64,000 bases of DNA from Pseudomonadota bacterium (GCA_021802555.1 JAJZRU010000001.1:1-64000), one strand, 5' to 3'. Positions 23,040 through 32,315 are shown, counted from the first letter of the stretch. Notes: generated from the sequence alone by a model not told the origin. Numbers and translations: made by a program.

Positions 23040-23998
23040 GTCTGCTCACGACCTGTCCGCGTTGCGCCAGCCAGTTCCGCATAAAGCCGGAGCAGCTGGC
23101 CGCCGGAGGCGGCTGGGCGCAGTGCGGGGTGTGCGGCGCGAGGTTCGATGCGCGCGCCACCCTGATTCCCGAGGAAGCGCCGGAGGCCCCGGCGCCGGTC
23201 GAGGAAGTTCCGCCGCCGGCCCCTTTGGCGCCCGCACCGGAGCTTGCGGCCGAACCGCAGCCCCTATCGTCGCCGGAAAACGTGGAAGCTGCGATGCCGG
23301 TGGGCATAGTCAGCCGTCAGGCGGACGGCGCCGAGGAGCTCAACTCCATCATTGTGGTGGACCCGGATGCGGCGCTGCCCGAGGAGCCCGAAAGCCTGCC
23401 GGTCATCCTGCCGCCGCCCGAGCCGGTTTCAGTTGCCGCGGCGGCCGCCCCCCCGCCGCAGGCCGCAACTGCGCCGATGCCGCAGGCGCCTCCCCTCGAA
23501 CCGCGCCAGGCTGCGCCGCGGCGCGCGTTCTGGACCCTGCTGGCCTTGCTGCTGCTGATCGCGCTGGCGGGCCAGGGCGCCTATTTCCAGCGCGACGCGC
23601 TCGTGGCCGCGGCCCCTGCCCTGCGCCCGGCGCTGCAGCGGCTCTGTTCCTGGGCGGGCTGCCGGCTTGCCCTGCCGCACGATTTGAGCAGCGTCGCCAT
23701 CATCGGCTCGGAGCTGCAGGTTTCCACGCGCGACGTCCATGCCGCCACGTTGCGCGTGACGCTGGCCAATCAGTCGGATGAGGCCCAAGCCTGGCCGAAT
23801 CTGAGATTGAGGCTGCAGAGCCTGGATGGCCGCACGCGCGCCAGCATCGTGCTGACGCCCGCGCAATATCTGCACGGCACGGCAGAGGTGGGCGAAGGAA
23901 TACCCGCGCAAAGTCAACAGAGCGCGCGGATGGAGGTGAAGGCGGAAGGTGCTCCGTTGCTGCCTTCGCAGCCCTACGATCTGGACATTTTTTACTGA
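23036..23998 (+). CDS. Zinc-ribbon and DUF3426 membrane protein
   Basis: A 320-residue protein started by GTG at 23036, overlapping the prmA stop. An N-terminal zinc ribbon, [16 protein letters not shown]...[13 protein letters not shown] (two CxxC knuckles), resembles MJ0042-type fingers. A long Pro/Ala-rich linker (about 45-160), a single membrane span ([20 protein letters not shown], about 163-182) and a periplasmic DUF3426 domain follow. Genes of this type commonly follow prmA in Betaproteobacteria; the function is unknown. Confidence 0.85.
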   Translation: MSLLTTCPRCASQFRIKPEQLAAGGGWAQCGVCGARFDARATLIPEEAPEAPAPVEEVPPPAPLAPAPELAAEPQPLSSPENVEAAMPVGIVSRQADGAEELNSIIVVDPDAALPEEPESLPVILPPPEPVSVAAAAAPPPQAATAPMPQAPPLEPRQAAPRRAFWTLLALLLLIALAGQGAYFQRDALVAAAPALRPALQRLCSWAGCRLALPHDLSSVAIIGSELQVSTRDVHAATLRVTLANQSDEAQAWPNLRLRLQSLDGRTRASIVLTPAQYLHGTAEVGEGIPAQSQQSARMEVKAEGAPLLPSQPYDLDIFY

Positions 23999-24012
23999 CC
24001 GGCGCAGAGAAT

Positions 24013-24041
24013 TTGCCCGTCGGCGCGGTTTTGGGTATAGT
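24013..24041 (+). promoter_or_regulatory. Sigma-70 promoter of rpmE
   Basis: TTGCCC (24013-24018), 17-bp spacer, TATAGT (24036-24041); the start would lie about 40 bp before the rpmE ATG at 24088. Confidence 0.8.
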
Positions 24042-24087
24042 GCTCGGCTTCGCGTACACGCCGCGAAGTTTTTGCCGAGGAAACCCC

Positions 24088-24291
24088 ATGAAAGCCGACA
24101 TCCACCCCAACTATGCCGAGATCGACGTCACCTGCTCCTGCGGCAACACTTTCAAGACGCGCTCGACCATAAGCCGGCCTCTGCACATCGAAGTCTGTTC
24201 CGAGTGCCATCCCTTCTATACCGGCAAGCAGAAGATCGTCGACACCGCGGGCCGGGTGGAAAAGTTCCGCCAGCGCTACGGCATGAAGTGA
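24088..24291 (+). CDS. rpmE: 50S ribosomal protein L31 (zinc-binding type)
   Basis: A 67-residue protein, [20 protein letters not shown], then [20 protein letters not shown]. Four cysteines (CSC and CSEC) identify the zinc-binding C+ form, so no zinc-independent paralogue is implied by this copy. It has its own promoter and a strong terminator. Confidence 0.98.
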   Translation: MKADIHPNYAEIDVTCSCGNTFKTRSTISRPLHIEVCSECHPFYTGKQKIVDTAGRVEKFRQRYGMK

Positions 24292-24304
24292 GCGGGCGGA
24301 TGCA

Positions 24305-24336
24305 TAAAAAAAGGCAGCTCAGGCTGCCTTTTTTTA
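24305..24336. terminator. Bidirectional rho-independent terminator after rpmE
   Basis: AAAAAAAGGCAGC, loop TCAG, GCTGCCTTTTTTT. A perfect stem with A and T tracts on either side, so it can stop transcription on both strands. Confidence 0.92.
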
Positions 24337-24510
24337 TGGTGCGTGGCGGCAACGCCGGGGCGCATTTGACCTCTTGCGAGCCCGCCCGGTATGGAAGCCC
24401 TGGTGCTGGGCTCTTATCATAGGCGTCGTCCATGAACATCCGATTTTCCTATCGTTTCGCGCCGGGACGCTGCCGCGTGAAGCGGGCTGCGGGAGCGGGC
24501 CTTTGAGCCG

Positions 24511-26118
24511 ATGAAGCGTCCGCTCGTCAACGCTGCGCTGACCCTGCTGTGCCTGTTCTGGTTGCTGGTTGGGGTCGTCGGCCATCAGCCCTGGAAAGGC
24601 TCCGACGAAGACGCCTTCAGTCTGCTGGTATCGGCGCGCGCCGCGCACGATTGGATCGTGCCGCAAATGGCGGGCTACCGCGAGATGCAGTTTCCGCCCG
24701 TGTACACCTGGGCGGCCCAGGGTTTCGCCGCGGCTTTCGAGCCCTGGCTGGGCCTGTCCAATGGCGCGCGGCTGGCCTCGTCTTTTTTCGTCGGGTTGGC
24801 CCTGCTCGCCACCGGCCTGGCGGCGCGCCGTCTTTACGGCCCCGACCACGGCTGGCTGGGCGCGCTGGCGCTCATGGGCACCGTAGGCCTGCTGCTGCCG
24901 GCGCATTACATGGACGCCCGCCTGGTGCCCATGGCGGGGGTCGCCCTGGCGCTTTGGGGCGCCGCCCTGCTGGAAAACGCTCCGGGGCGCGGTGGGGCGG
25001 TCCTGGGCAGCGGCCTGGGCTTGATCTTCCTGGGCGGCGCGGCGCTGGAAGCCGCGTTTTTGCTGCTGCTGCTGCCTTTGCTGGCCGCGGCCTGCGCCGC
25101 CTGCCGGCGGCGTGCGCTGTTCCTGGGTCTGCTGGCGGCCCTGCTCTTTGCGCTTCCCTGGTTTGTCTTGTGGCCTTGGGCGCTGGCACAGCGCCAGGCG
25201 GTGGCCTTTGCGCTGTGGTGGCGCGAAAACGCCGATGCCTTGTTCTGGCTGGCGCCGGCGCAGGCCACCTACCAGCCGAGCTATTATCCGCTCCTGATCC
25301 TGTGGTTTGCCTGGCCGTTGACGCCCCTTGCCCTGTGGGCACTTTACCGCGCCCGGCGCGCAGCGTGGCTGACGCCCGGCATCGCGTTGCCCGTCGCCTT
25401 TTTCCTCATCCCCTTCGTGCTGTTGAGCTTGAGCGCAGCGCCCGACGAGCGCAAGGCGCTCGTCCTGTTGCCGCCGCTCGCGCTTCTGGCAGCCCACGCC
25501 ATGCCGCAACTCAAGCGCGGCGCCGCTTATGCCTTCCTCTGGTTCGGCGTGATGACCTTCACCCTCATCGGCTTGGTCACCTGGGTTTATTTCATGGCCC
25601 ACGACATCGGCTTTCCCGCGCTCCTGGCCGAACGTTTGCGGCATCTGCAAGTGGCCGGCGTGGGCGATTTCCGCATCTGGCCGGCGTTGGCCGGGCTGAC
25701 TCTCACGCTCGTCTGGGTGTTGGGCCTGCCGCGCCTGAAGCGTTCGGTGATGCGCCCGCTGCTCATCTGGAACCTGGGTGTCACCTTCGCCTGGGCCCTG
25801 GTGGTGGTGCAGTTCATGGGGGTGCTCGAGCACAATCTTTCCTACCGCGGCATGACCCGGGCGATCGCCCAGGCCAGCCTTCACGCCCGCTGCTACGGCA
25901 CTTCCGGCGTGGGCAGCGCCCATCGCGCCTTGTTCGGCTATTACCTGGGTGCGCCCTTCACTCCGGGAGCGGAGCAGCGCTGCGGCTGGTATCTGGTGCA
26001 GAGAAACCGCAATGCCGGCCCGCCGCCCCACCCCGGACGGGGCTGGATCGAGCGTTGGCAGGGCGCCCGTCCCGGCGACAACAACGAGCGCTTCTGGCTT
26101 TATGAACGGCGCCCCTGA
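24511..26118 (+). CDS. ArnT/PMT-like membrane glycosyltransferase
   Basis: A 535-residue polytopic protein with about 11-12 predicted spans. After the first span the segment WKGSDEDAFSLLVSARAA carries the acidic DE pair typical of GT-C enzymes of the ArnT/GT83 group, and FPPVYTWAAQGFAAAF follows. The C-terminal soluble part (GVGSAHRALFGYY, ERFWLYERR) is small. Such enzymes move a sugar from a polyprenyl-phosphate donor to lipid A or a protein in the periplasm; donor and acceptor are unknown here. It overlaps mobA by 17 bp. Confidence 0.8.
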   Translation: MKRPLVNAALTLLCLFWLLVGVVGHQPWKGSDEDAFSLLVSARAAHDWIVPQMAGYREMQFPPVYTWAAQGFAAAFEPWLGLSNGARLASSFFVGLALLATGLAARRLYGPDHGWLGALALMGTVGLLLPAHYMDARLVPMAGVALALWGAALLENAPGRGGAVLGSGLGLIFLGGAALEAAFLLLLLPLLAAACAACRRRALFLGLLAALLFALPWFVLWPWALAQRQAVAFALWWRENADALFWLAPAQATYQPSYYPLLILWFAWPLTPLALWALYRARRAAWLTPGIALPVAFFLIPFVLLSLSAAPDERKALVLLPPLALLAAHAMPQLKRGAAYAFLWFGVMTFTLIGLVTWVYFMAHDIGFPALLAERLRHLQVAGVGDFRIWPALAGLTLTLVWVLGLPRLKRSVMRPLLIWNLGVTFAWALVVVQFMGVLEHNLSYRGMTRAIAQASLHARCYGTSGVGSAHRALFGYYLGAPFTPGAEQRCGWYLVQRNRNAGPPPHPGRGWIERWQGARPGDNNERFWLYERRP

Positions 26119-26701
26119 AAACTTGCCCATAAACAGGCCCGCGGGGCTGATCCTGGCGGGCGGGCGCGGCCGCCGCGTGGGGGGGCAGGACAAGGGGCTC
26201 ATGCCTTACCGCGGCCGCCCCTTGGTGGAATGGGTGCTGGAGCGGCTGGCGCCCCAGGTGGAAGAGATCTGCATCAGCGCCAATCGCAATCTCGACGCCT
26301 ATCGCCGCTACGGCTGCCCGGTATTGCCCGACACCCTGCCGGAATATCCCGGCCCGCTGGCGGGCCTGCGCGAGGGGCTGGCGGCGGTGGCCGCCGACTG
26401 GCTGCTGGCCGTGCCCTGCGATGTGCCCCACCTGCCTTTGGATTGTGCGCAGCGGCTGCTCGCGGCGGCCATGGCGCAGCAGCGCTGCGCCGCCTATCCG
26501 CGTGCGGGCGGTGCGGATCATTATGCGGTGCTGCTGCTGCACAAGCGATGCGCGGGTGCACTGGAGGCTTATTTGCGCGACGGGGGGTGCTCGGTGCACG
26601 GGTTCCTGGGCACGGTGGGTGCCGCCGCAGTCGAATTCGAGGCGGCCGAGAATTTCGCCAATCTCAACACGATCGGGGATTTCAAGGCGCCCTCGCCATG
26701 A
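26102..26701 (+). CDS. mobA: Molybdenum cofactor guanylyltransferase
   Basis: A 199-residue protein from the ATG at 26102. The nucleotidyltransferase signature is GLILAGGRGRRVGGQDKGLM, then RPLVEWVLERLAPQ, LPEYPGPLAGLREGL and the metal-binding VPCDVPHLP. It joins GMP to molybdopterin to make the MGD cofactor of DMSO-reductase-family enzymes. The SerA-like reductase in this window is such an enzyme, although mobA is chromosomal housekeeping and not part of that island. Confidence 0.95.
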   Translation: MNGAPENLPINRPAGLILAGGRGRRVGGQDKGLMPYRGRPLVEWVLERLAPQVEEICISANRNLDAYRRYGCPVLPDTLPEYPGPLAGLREGLAAVAADWLLAVPCDVPHLPLDCAQRLLAAAMAQQRCAAYPRAGGADHYAVLLLHKRCAGALEAYLRDGGCSVHGFLGTVGAAAVEFEAAENFANLNTIGDFKAPSP

Positions 26702-26714
26702 TGCCTGCCGTGCC

Positions 26715-28133
26715 ATGCTGATCGGCTCCGTGCTCGTCTATCTGCTCCTGTCCATCCTCGTGGGCGTGTACGCCGCCACCCGCGTCAAGTCCGCGCGCGA
26801 TTACGTGGTGGCGGGGCGCCACCTGCCGCTGTATATCGTCACGGCCACCGTGTTCGCCACCTGGTTCGGCTCCGAAACCGTGCTGGGCATCTCCGCGACT
26901 TTTCTGCAGGACGGCCTCAAGGGCATTGTCTCAGACCCTTTCGGCTCGTCGCTGTGCCTGATCCTGGTCGGCCTGTTCTTTGCGCGGCCGCTATACCGCA
27001 TGAAGCTGCTGACCATCGGCGATTACTACAAGCAGCGCTACGGCCGCAAAGTAGAGCTCGTCACCGGCCTGGCCATCGTGATTTCCTACCTGGGCTGGGT
27101 ATCGGCGCAGATGACTGCTCTGGGCCTGGTGTTCTCGCTGTTGAGCCACGGCGCCATCAGCCAGGGCCAGGGCACCCTCATCGGCGCCGCCATCGTGCTG
27201 CTCTATACGCTCTACGGCGGTATGTGGTCGGTGGCGCTGACGGATTTTTTGCAGATGACCATCATCGTCGTCGGTCTGCTCTACATCGGCTGGCTCGCCA
27301 CCGACATGGCGGGCGGTGTGGGCCATGTGGTGAGCCATGCGCAGGCCGCGGGCAAGCTCGAATTCTGGCCCGCGTTGGACGCGCGCGACGTCATCGCCTT
27401 CGTTGCCGCCTGGATCACCATGATGTTCGGCTCCATTCCGCAGCAGGACGTGTTCCAGCGCGTGATGTCGGGCAAGAGCGAGAACGTGGCGGTCTCGGGT
27501 TCGATTCTGGGCGGCAGCCTCTATTTCCTGTTCGCTTTCGTGCCGCTCACCATCGCCTACTCCGCCACGCTCATCGATCCCGTGATGGTAAGCCGGCTGC
27601 TGGCGCAGGACTCGCAGATGATCCTGCCCGACCTCATCATGAACCACATGCCGGTGTTTGCGCAGATCATGTTCTTCGGCGCGCTGCTGTCGGCCATCAT
27701 GAGCACCGCCTCGGGCACCTTGCTGGCGCCATCCGTGACCTTCACCGAAAACGTCATCAAGCCCTGGCTGGGCCATCAGAGCGACAAGCGTTTTCTGCTC
27801 ACCATGCGTCTGGTGGTGGTGGGGTTTGCCTGCGTGGTCACCGGCTTTGCGCTCTATTCCAGCGCCGGCATCTACCAGATGGTGGAGAACGCCTACAAGG
27901 TCACGCTGGTGGTGGCCTTCGTGCCCCTGGCCGCCGGCCTGTATTGGAGACGCGCCAACCGCGCCGGAGCCTATGCGTCCATCGGCCTGGGGTTGCTGGT
28001 CTGGCTGCCCATGGAAGCCTGGCTGCCGGAGGGTACGACCCTGCTGCCGCCGCAGTTCGCCGGGTTTCTGGCCAGCCTCACCGGCATGATTGCCGGCTCG
28101 CTGTTGTCGGTGCGGCCGCGCGCCGCACGCTGA
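26715..28133 (+). CDS. Sodium:solute symporter family protein
   Basis: A 472-residue transporter with about 13 spans. SSS-family signatures are RHLPLYIVTATVFATWFGSE, GDYYKQRYGRKVELVTGL, YTLYGGMWSVALTDFLQM and FFGALLSAIMSTASGTLLAPS. The sequence resembles the proline/pantothenate branch in length, but the substrate cannot be inferred. It starts 13 bp after mobA, so it may be cotranscribed. Confidence 0.9.
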   Translation: MLIGSVLVYLLLSILVGVYAATRVKSARDYVVAGRHLPLYIVTATVFATWFGSETVLGISATFLQDGLKGIVSDPFGSSLCLILVGLFFARPLYRMKLLTIGDYYKQRYGRKVELVTGLAIVISYLGWVSAQMTALGLVFSLLSHGAISQGQGTLIGAAIVLLYTLYGGMWSVALTDFLQMTIIVVGLLYIGWLATDMAGGVGHVVSHAQAAGKLEFWPALDARDVIAFVAAWITMMFGSIPQQDVFQRVMSGKSENVAVSGSILGGSLYFLFAFVPLTIAYSATLIDPVMVSRLLAQDSQMILPDLIMNHMPVFAQIMFFGALLSAIMSTASGTLLAPSVTFTENVIKPWLGHQSDKRFLLTMRLVVVGFACVVTGFALYSSAGIYQMVENAYKVTLVVAFVPLAAGLYWRRANRAGAYASIGLGLLVWLPMEAWLPEGTTLLPPQFAGFLASLTGMIAGSLLSVRPRAAR

Positions 28134-28148
28134 GGGAGCGCCCGGCCC

Positions 28149-28943
28149 CTAGGGGCCCAGGCTTTTGACTACGCCCTGACCGTCGAAATCGTATTTCACC
28201 TTGACGATGATCCTGCTGCGTACCGGCTCGCCGTGGCGGATGGCGGCTGAAAAGCGCGCGTGCTTGAAGGCCGTCAAGGCGGATTGCTCGAAATATCCCG
28301 GCGGGTCGGCGGAGACGATATTCACCTTGCTGACGGCCCCATCGGCTTCCAAATGCAACTCCACCAGGACGGTGCCCGACAGCCCGCGATCCAGCGCGCC
28401 GGTCGGGTAGATGGGCTGGATGGGCTCCAGCGCATGCGGCTGCACGTCGAGTTCGCGGGCGGCATAGTAGACCGGGTTGGCCAGCAGGGGAACGGCCACG
28501 CTGGGGCCGGGTTGGGCTTCTGCGTCAGGGTTGTTGGGCAGCTCGGCCACCTGCGCCGATGGTGTCGCGGGCGTCGGGCTGAACATGGGTGCCGGTTGCG
28601 GCGCGGCGGCAGGCGCGGGCGGCGGCTGGATTACGGGTTTGTTGGCCGGCGTTGTTTCGGCGGGGGGGGCCTTGGGGGCGGCAGGCGCAACGGGCGGGGA
28701 AGGCGGGCTCGCCGGCTTGGGCACAACCGCCAGGCGCGGCTCCAGGCGGGCGAGCAGCACGGGCGCGGGCGCCGCCGGCAGGCGGGCGGGGCGTATCTGC
28801 ACCAGGCCGATGAGCGCCAGATGCAGAGCCGCGGAAATCCACAAGGCGACAAGCGGCAGGCGCCAGTGCGCCGGTATGCTGGGCTCTTCCACGCTCACAC
28901 TATCCAGGAAGACAAATGGGTCGCGGGCGCGCGCTCTTGGCAT
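28149..28943 (-). CDS. TonB family energy-transducing protein
   Basis: A 264-residue protein: a cytoplasmic N terminus, one membrane span at about 28-48 (LPLVALWISAALHLALIGLV) and a Pro/Ala-rich periplasmic stretch (55-165). The C-terminal TonB domain follows (PIYPTGALDRGLSGTVLVEL, EADGAVSKVNIV, FKHARFSAAI). No exbBD lies nearby. The stop codon lies within the palindrome GGCCCCTAGGGGCC (28144-28157). Confidence 0.88.
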   Translation of the reverse strand: MPRARARDPFVFLDSVSVEEPSIPAHWRLPLVALWISAALHLALIGLVQIRPARLPAAPAPVLLARLEPRLAVVPKPASPPSPPVAPAAPKAPPAETTPANKPVIQPPPAPAAAPQPAPMFSPTPATPSAQVAELPNNPDAEAQPGPSVAVPLLANPVYYAARELDVQPHALEPIQPIYPTGALDRGLSGTVLVELHLEADGAVSKVNIVSADPPGYFEQSALTAFKHARFSAAIRHGEPVRSRIIVKVKYDFDGQGVVKSLGP

Positions 28944-28983
28944 CGCGGCGGTGTAGCATGGCGGCGTCCCGTTTCATGTTTTG

Positions 28984-29466
28984 ATGATGCCACGCCTCTG
29001 CCAACCCTGCACTGCCTGCTGCGACGGCTGGCTGCAGATCACCGTCGACGATCAGCCGGTGTATCCCGGCCGGCCCTGTCCGCACAGCACAGGCCATTCC
29101 TGCCGCATTTTCGAGCGCCGGCCGGAAGATCCCTGCCGCCAATTCGTCTGCGCCTGGCTGTCGCCGCACAGCCACCTGCCGGAGGATTTCCGCCCCGATC
29201 TCGCGCGCGCCATCGTGCTGGCCGATGTGCGGCGCTGGCAGGGGCAGGCCGTGGACGTGGCCGTGCCGGTGGGGCGGCGCATTCCCGGCAAGACCCTGGC
29301 CTGGCTCAAGGACTATTCGCGCCTGCACGGCCGCCCTCTCATCTATCTCGAACAGGCGGACAAGCAGATGAAATACAGCCGGGAACAGGGGGTGCAGGCA
29401 TTCGGGCCGCCGGCTTTCCAGGCCGAAATGCTGGCGCGCCTCAAGTCGGGGACTAAACTGTGGTGA
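28984..29466 (+). CDS. YkgJ-type cysteine cluster protein
   Basis: A 160-residue protein from the ATG at 28984. It has eight or more cysteines arranged as LCQPCTACCDGW, then RPCPHSTGHSCRIFERRPED and PCRQFVCAWL. This matches the CxxCxxCC-type zinc or iron cluster of the YkgJ family (UPF0153). Function unknown. Upstream of the archease/rtcB scar on the same strand. Confidence 0.85.
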   Translation: MMPRLCQPCTACCDGWLQITVDDQPVYPGRPCPHSTGHSCRIFERRPEDPCRQFVCAWLSPHSHLPEDFRPDLARAIVLADVRRWQGQAVDVAVPVGRRIPGKTLAWLKDYSRLHGRPLIYLEQADKQMKYSREQGVQAFGPPAFQAEMLARLKSGTKLW

Positions 29467-29485
29467 ACGGTCCCCGGAAACCGGA

Positions 29486-29578
29486 ATGGCTGACGACGCG
29501 AACCCTGATCGGGGCTATTTCGAGCACGACGCCGATATCGGCGTGATCGGCCGCGGCCCCACGCTGGCCGCGCCATGA
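29486..29578 (+). pseudogene. 5' remnant of an archease gene
   Basis: The ATG at 29486 opens a 30-residue frame: MADDANPDRGYFEHDADIGV, then IGRGPTLAAP and a stop. YFEHDADIGV is the invariant start of archease, the RtcB activator; the phrase DADIGIIGRG-x-TL continues the match. After PTLAA the archease gene is gone and rtcB 3' sequence follows. Only about 30 of the normal 140 codons survive. Confidence 0.85.
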
Positions 29579-29791
29579 GCCGCAATGCTGCCCTCAAGCG
29601 CTGGCAGGGCCGCCATCTCATCGACGAGCTGCGCGCGCGGCATCCTCATCCGCACCCGCTCTATGCGCGGGGCGGCGGAGGAAGCTCCGGGCGCCTACAA
29701 AGATGTCGAACGCGTGGCCCCGGCCACCGAGCAGGCGGGCCTTGCCAAGCGGGTCGCGTTCTTGCGGCCGGTGGTGTGCATCAAGGGCTGA
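29575..29791 (+). pseudogene. rtcB: 3' remnant of rtcB (RNA ligase)
   Basis: From 29575 one frame reads MSRNAALKRWQGRHLIDELR; a second frame continues ARGILIRTRSMRGAAEEAPG, AYKDVERV and AGLAKRVAFLRPVVCIKG to the stop at 29791. Together these are the last 70 or so residues of RtcB, including the terminal CIKG. The two frames are offset as if one CG were lost from the run GCGCGCGCGG near 29632-29641. The catalytic core with the guanylylated His is missing. The junction with the archease stub falls in GGCCGCG, present in both genes. Confidence 0.88.
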
Positions 29792-29804
29792 CGCTGCTTC
29801 GGCG

Positions 29805-30902
29805 TCACGCCTGCGCCGCCTCCACCTGCAAGCGCACGGGGATGCGGCGCGCCCCGAAATTATCAGCTTTGTCCGCATAGCGCCCGGCGACCGCGCTGCC
29901 GCAATGCGGGCAGGTTCCCTCGCGGGTCAGCTCATAGCGCTCGATCCGGTGCCAATCGCGCCGAATGAGCGGCTTGCTGCACGTCGGGCAATAGGTCGTC
30001 CCGCCCTCCGGGTCATGCACATTGCCCGTGTACACGTAGTGCATGCCCTCGGCCTGCGCGATGCGGCGCGCCCGCTGCAAGGTGGCGGCCGGCGTGGGCG
30101 GGATGTCGCGCATTTTCCAGTCCGGATGGAACGCGGTGAAATGCAGGGGCACGTCCTGTCCCAGTTCCTTGACGATCCAGCGGCTCATGGCCTCGATCTC
30201 CGCGTCGTTGTCGTTGTGGCCGGGGATAAGCAGCGTGGTGATCTCGAACCATACGTCCGTATCGTGCTTGAGATAGGCGAGCGTATCCAGCACGGGATTG
30301 AGATGCGCGCTGCTGAGCTTGAAATAAAATTCGTCGGTGAAAGCCTTGAGGTCTACGTTGGCGGCATCCATCTTGGCGTAGAACTCGCGGCGCGGCGTTT
30401 CGTGCATGTAGCCTGCGGTCACCGCCACCGTCTTGATGCCGGCCTCGCGGCAGGCGTCCGCCACATCCATGGCATATTCCGCGAACACCACCGGATCGTT
30501 GTAGGTGAAGGCGACGCTGCGGCTGCCCGTCTCGCGCGCCGCGCGGGCGATGTCTTCGGGGCCGGCGGCATCCATGAGCCGGTCCATTTCCCTGGACTTG
30601 CTGATGTCCCAGTTCTGGCAGAACTTGCAAGCCAGGTTGCAGCCGGCGGTGCCGAAAGACAACACCGATGAACCGGGGTAGAAATGGTTCAGCGGTTTCT
30701 TCTCGATGGGGTCGATGCAAAAACCGGAAGAACGTCCGTAGGTGGTGAGCACCATGCGGCCGTTTTCCATCTTGCGCACGAAGCAGGCACCGCGCTGTCC
30801 TTCGTGCAGGCGGCAATCGCGCGGGCAGAGGCCGCACTGGATGCGGCCTTCCTCCAGAGGGTGCCACCAGCGCCCGGGATAGGTCGAATCGCTTACGCTC
30901 AT
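29805..30902 (-). CDS. amrS: AmmeMemoRadiSam system radical SAM enzyme
   Basis: A 365-residue protein from the ATG at 30902 (MSVSDSTYPGRWWHPLEEGR). An N-terminal Cys-rich part (IQCGLCPRDCRL) is followed by the radical-SAM motif GTAGCNLACKFCQNWD (CxxxCxxC). The C terminus carries two zinc-ribbon-like CxxC pairs (YCPTCSKP and CPHCGSAV). It is coupled by ATGA to the Memo-AMMECR1 gene, the defining pair of the system. The biochemical role is unknown; radical chemistry on a protein or RNA modification is plausible. Confidence 0.93.
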   Translation of the reverse strand: MSVSDSTYPGRWWHPLEEGRIQCGLCPRDCRLHEGQRGACFVRKMENGRMVLTTYGRSSGFCIDPIEKKPLNHFYPGSSVLSFGTAGCNLACKFCQNWDISKSREMDRLMDAAGPEDIARAARETGSRSVAFTYNDPVVFAEYAMDVADACREAGIKTVAVTAGYMHETPRREFYAKMDAANVDLKAFTDEFYFKLSSAHLNPVLDTLAYLKHDTDVWFEITTLLIPGHNDNDAEIEAMSRWIVKELGQDVPLHFTAFHPDWKMRDIPPTPAATLQRARRIAQAEGMHYVYTGNVHDPEGGTTYCPTCSKPLIRRDWHRIERYELTREGTCPHCGSAVAGRYADKADNFGARRIPVRLQVEAAQA

Positions 30903-32251
30903 GCTTCGCTCCATTTGCGCACGGTGTAACGGGACAGTTGCATCTCGTCCGCCCAGAACTCGGGGGGCAATCCGGCTTTGCGCTTGAGCTGGGCGAGAAA
31001 CTCCCCGGGGCGGGGCAGCATTTCCCACACCTGGGGCAAGAAAGTGGCGCGGTGCTGGCGATATTGCACGACGATGCCGTCGATGCCCGGACGCAGCTGC
31101 CGGATTGCATCGTCCTCGTCGCGGCAACGCATCGCCTGCGGCGCACTCAAGAGCGAAACCTCGATGCGCAGGACACCCAATTCCTCGGCCGCGAGAGGCG
31201 CAAAGCGCGGATCGCGCAGGGCCGCCGCGAGGGCGTTGCCGAGCAGATCTTCCTGCAACGTGCGATAGGCCTCCAGCGTGCCGATGCAGCCGCGCAGCTC
31301 GCCCTGCTTCTTCAGGGTGACGAAGCTCGCGCCGGGCTTATTCATCCATTCCGGCGCAACGGGCGGCTTGCCTGCCGCGCCGAAGTGCTCACCGATGGCA
31401 TGGCGGGCATGCGCGAGCATCAGCCTGCCCTCGGCGTCGCCAAGGCCGTCCGCGGCCTGCTCGAACAGGGCGAAGGCGCCATAACCCACCACGCGACTTG
31501 GATCGCCTGCCGTGTCGGCCGAATTGCGCAAGTCGAGCAGTTGCGGGGCCAGCCCCCGGCGCTTGGCGGCCAGCAGCAGGCCGTTGAGAGGTACGCTGCC
31601 GCAGGCCTGCTCGGGATGCAGCTCGGCGCTCAATTCCAGGATGGTTCGCGCGGTGGCGCGGTCGATGCGTCGCGCCTCGTCATAACCCAGATAATGGGAC
31701 AGGTCGCTGCTGACGACGATGAGCGTCTCCTTGCCGCCCCAAAGCAGTTCCAACACTTCCGCCACTTCTTGCGGCCGCGCCTCGCCGACCACCAGCGGAA
31801 CGAGCGCAAACTCCCCCAGCACGGCCTGCAGGAAGGGCAGTTGAACTTCCAGCGCATGCTCCAGCGCATGCGCCGCCGGCAAGGTGCTCACCTGGGGCAG
31901 CGCAGCGAGCCGGGCAAGCGCTTGCCGGTCGAGGGCGATGTCGCCCAGGGGCGTTGCGAAGGCGTCGGCGCCGGGCAAGGCCAGCCCCCGCACATAGACG
32001 CGGTGGGCGGGGCCCAGCAGCACTACACGGCGGACCTTGCCCCGCGCGGGCGCCAGGCGTGCGTAGGCGCTGGCGGCGACGGGGCCGGAATAGACATAAC
32101 CCGCGTGCGGGACGATCAGCGCCTTGGGCCAGTCCGCCATACCGGGTGCGTCCGCCGCGCGCAGCAAGTCCTGGATGGTGTTTTCCAGGGTCGCGGCATC
32201 GGCGGGGTAGAAGCTCCCGGCCACGGCGGGGGAGCGCAGGGATAAAGCCAT
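30899..32251 (-). CDS. Memo-AMMECR1 fusion protein of the AmmeMemoRadiSam system
   Basis: A 450-residue two-domain protein (ATG at 32251; a TTG at 32266 is possible). Residues 1-265 are a MEMO-like dioxygenase fold: SPAVAGSFYPAD, VPHAGYVYSGPVAASAYARL, LLGPAHRVYV and SSDLSHYLGYDEAR with the metal-binding histidines. Residues 275-450 are AMMECR1 (PGASFVTLKKQGELRGCIGT, and LRPGIDGIVVQYRQHRATFLPQVW). Both parts keep their conserved residues. The remnants of archease and rtcB lie just downstream on the opposite strand. Confidence 0.93.
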   Translation of the reverse strand: MALSLRSPAVAGSFYPADAATLENTIQDLLRAADAPGMADWPKALIVPHAGYVYSGPVAASAYARLAPARGKVRRVVLLGPAHRVYVRGLALPGADAFATPLGDIALDRQALARLAALPQVSTLPAAHALEHALEVQLPFLQAVLGEFALVPLVVGEARPQEVAEVLELLWGGKETLIVVSSDLSHYLGYDEARRIDRATARTILELSAELHPEQACGSVPLNGLLLAAKRRGLAPQLLDLRNSADTAGDPSRVVGYGAFALFEQAADGLGDAEGRLMLAHARHAIGEHFGAAGKPPVAPEWMNKPGASFVTLKKQGELRGCIGTLEAYRTLQEDLLGNALAAALRDPRFAPLAAEELGVLRIEVSLLSAPQAMRCRDEDDAIRQLRPGIDGIVVQYRQHRATFLPQVWEMLPRPGEFLAQLKRKAGLPPEFWADEMQLSRYTVRKWSEA

Positions 32252-32315
32252 CGGAGTCGTTTCCAAGAATTGGAAAACTAAGCCTTAGCGTGAAACAACG
32301 CGCAGCGTTGCCGCG

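Noticed and set aside
28144-28157. Palindrome GGCCCCTAGGGGCC as a terminator between the symporter and tonB genes
   Set aside because: It overlaps the tonB stop codon, has no loop or T-tract, and is not placed to end either transcript convincingly.
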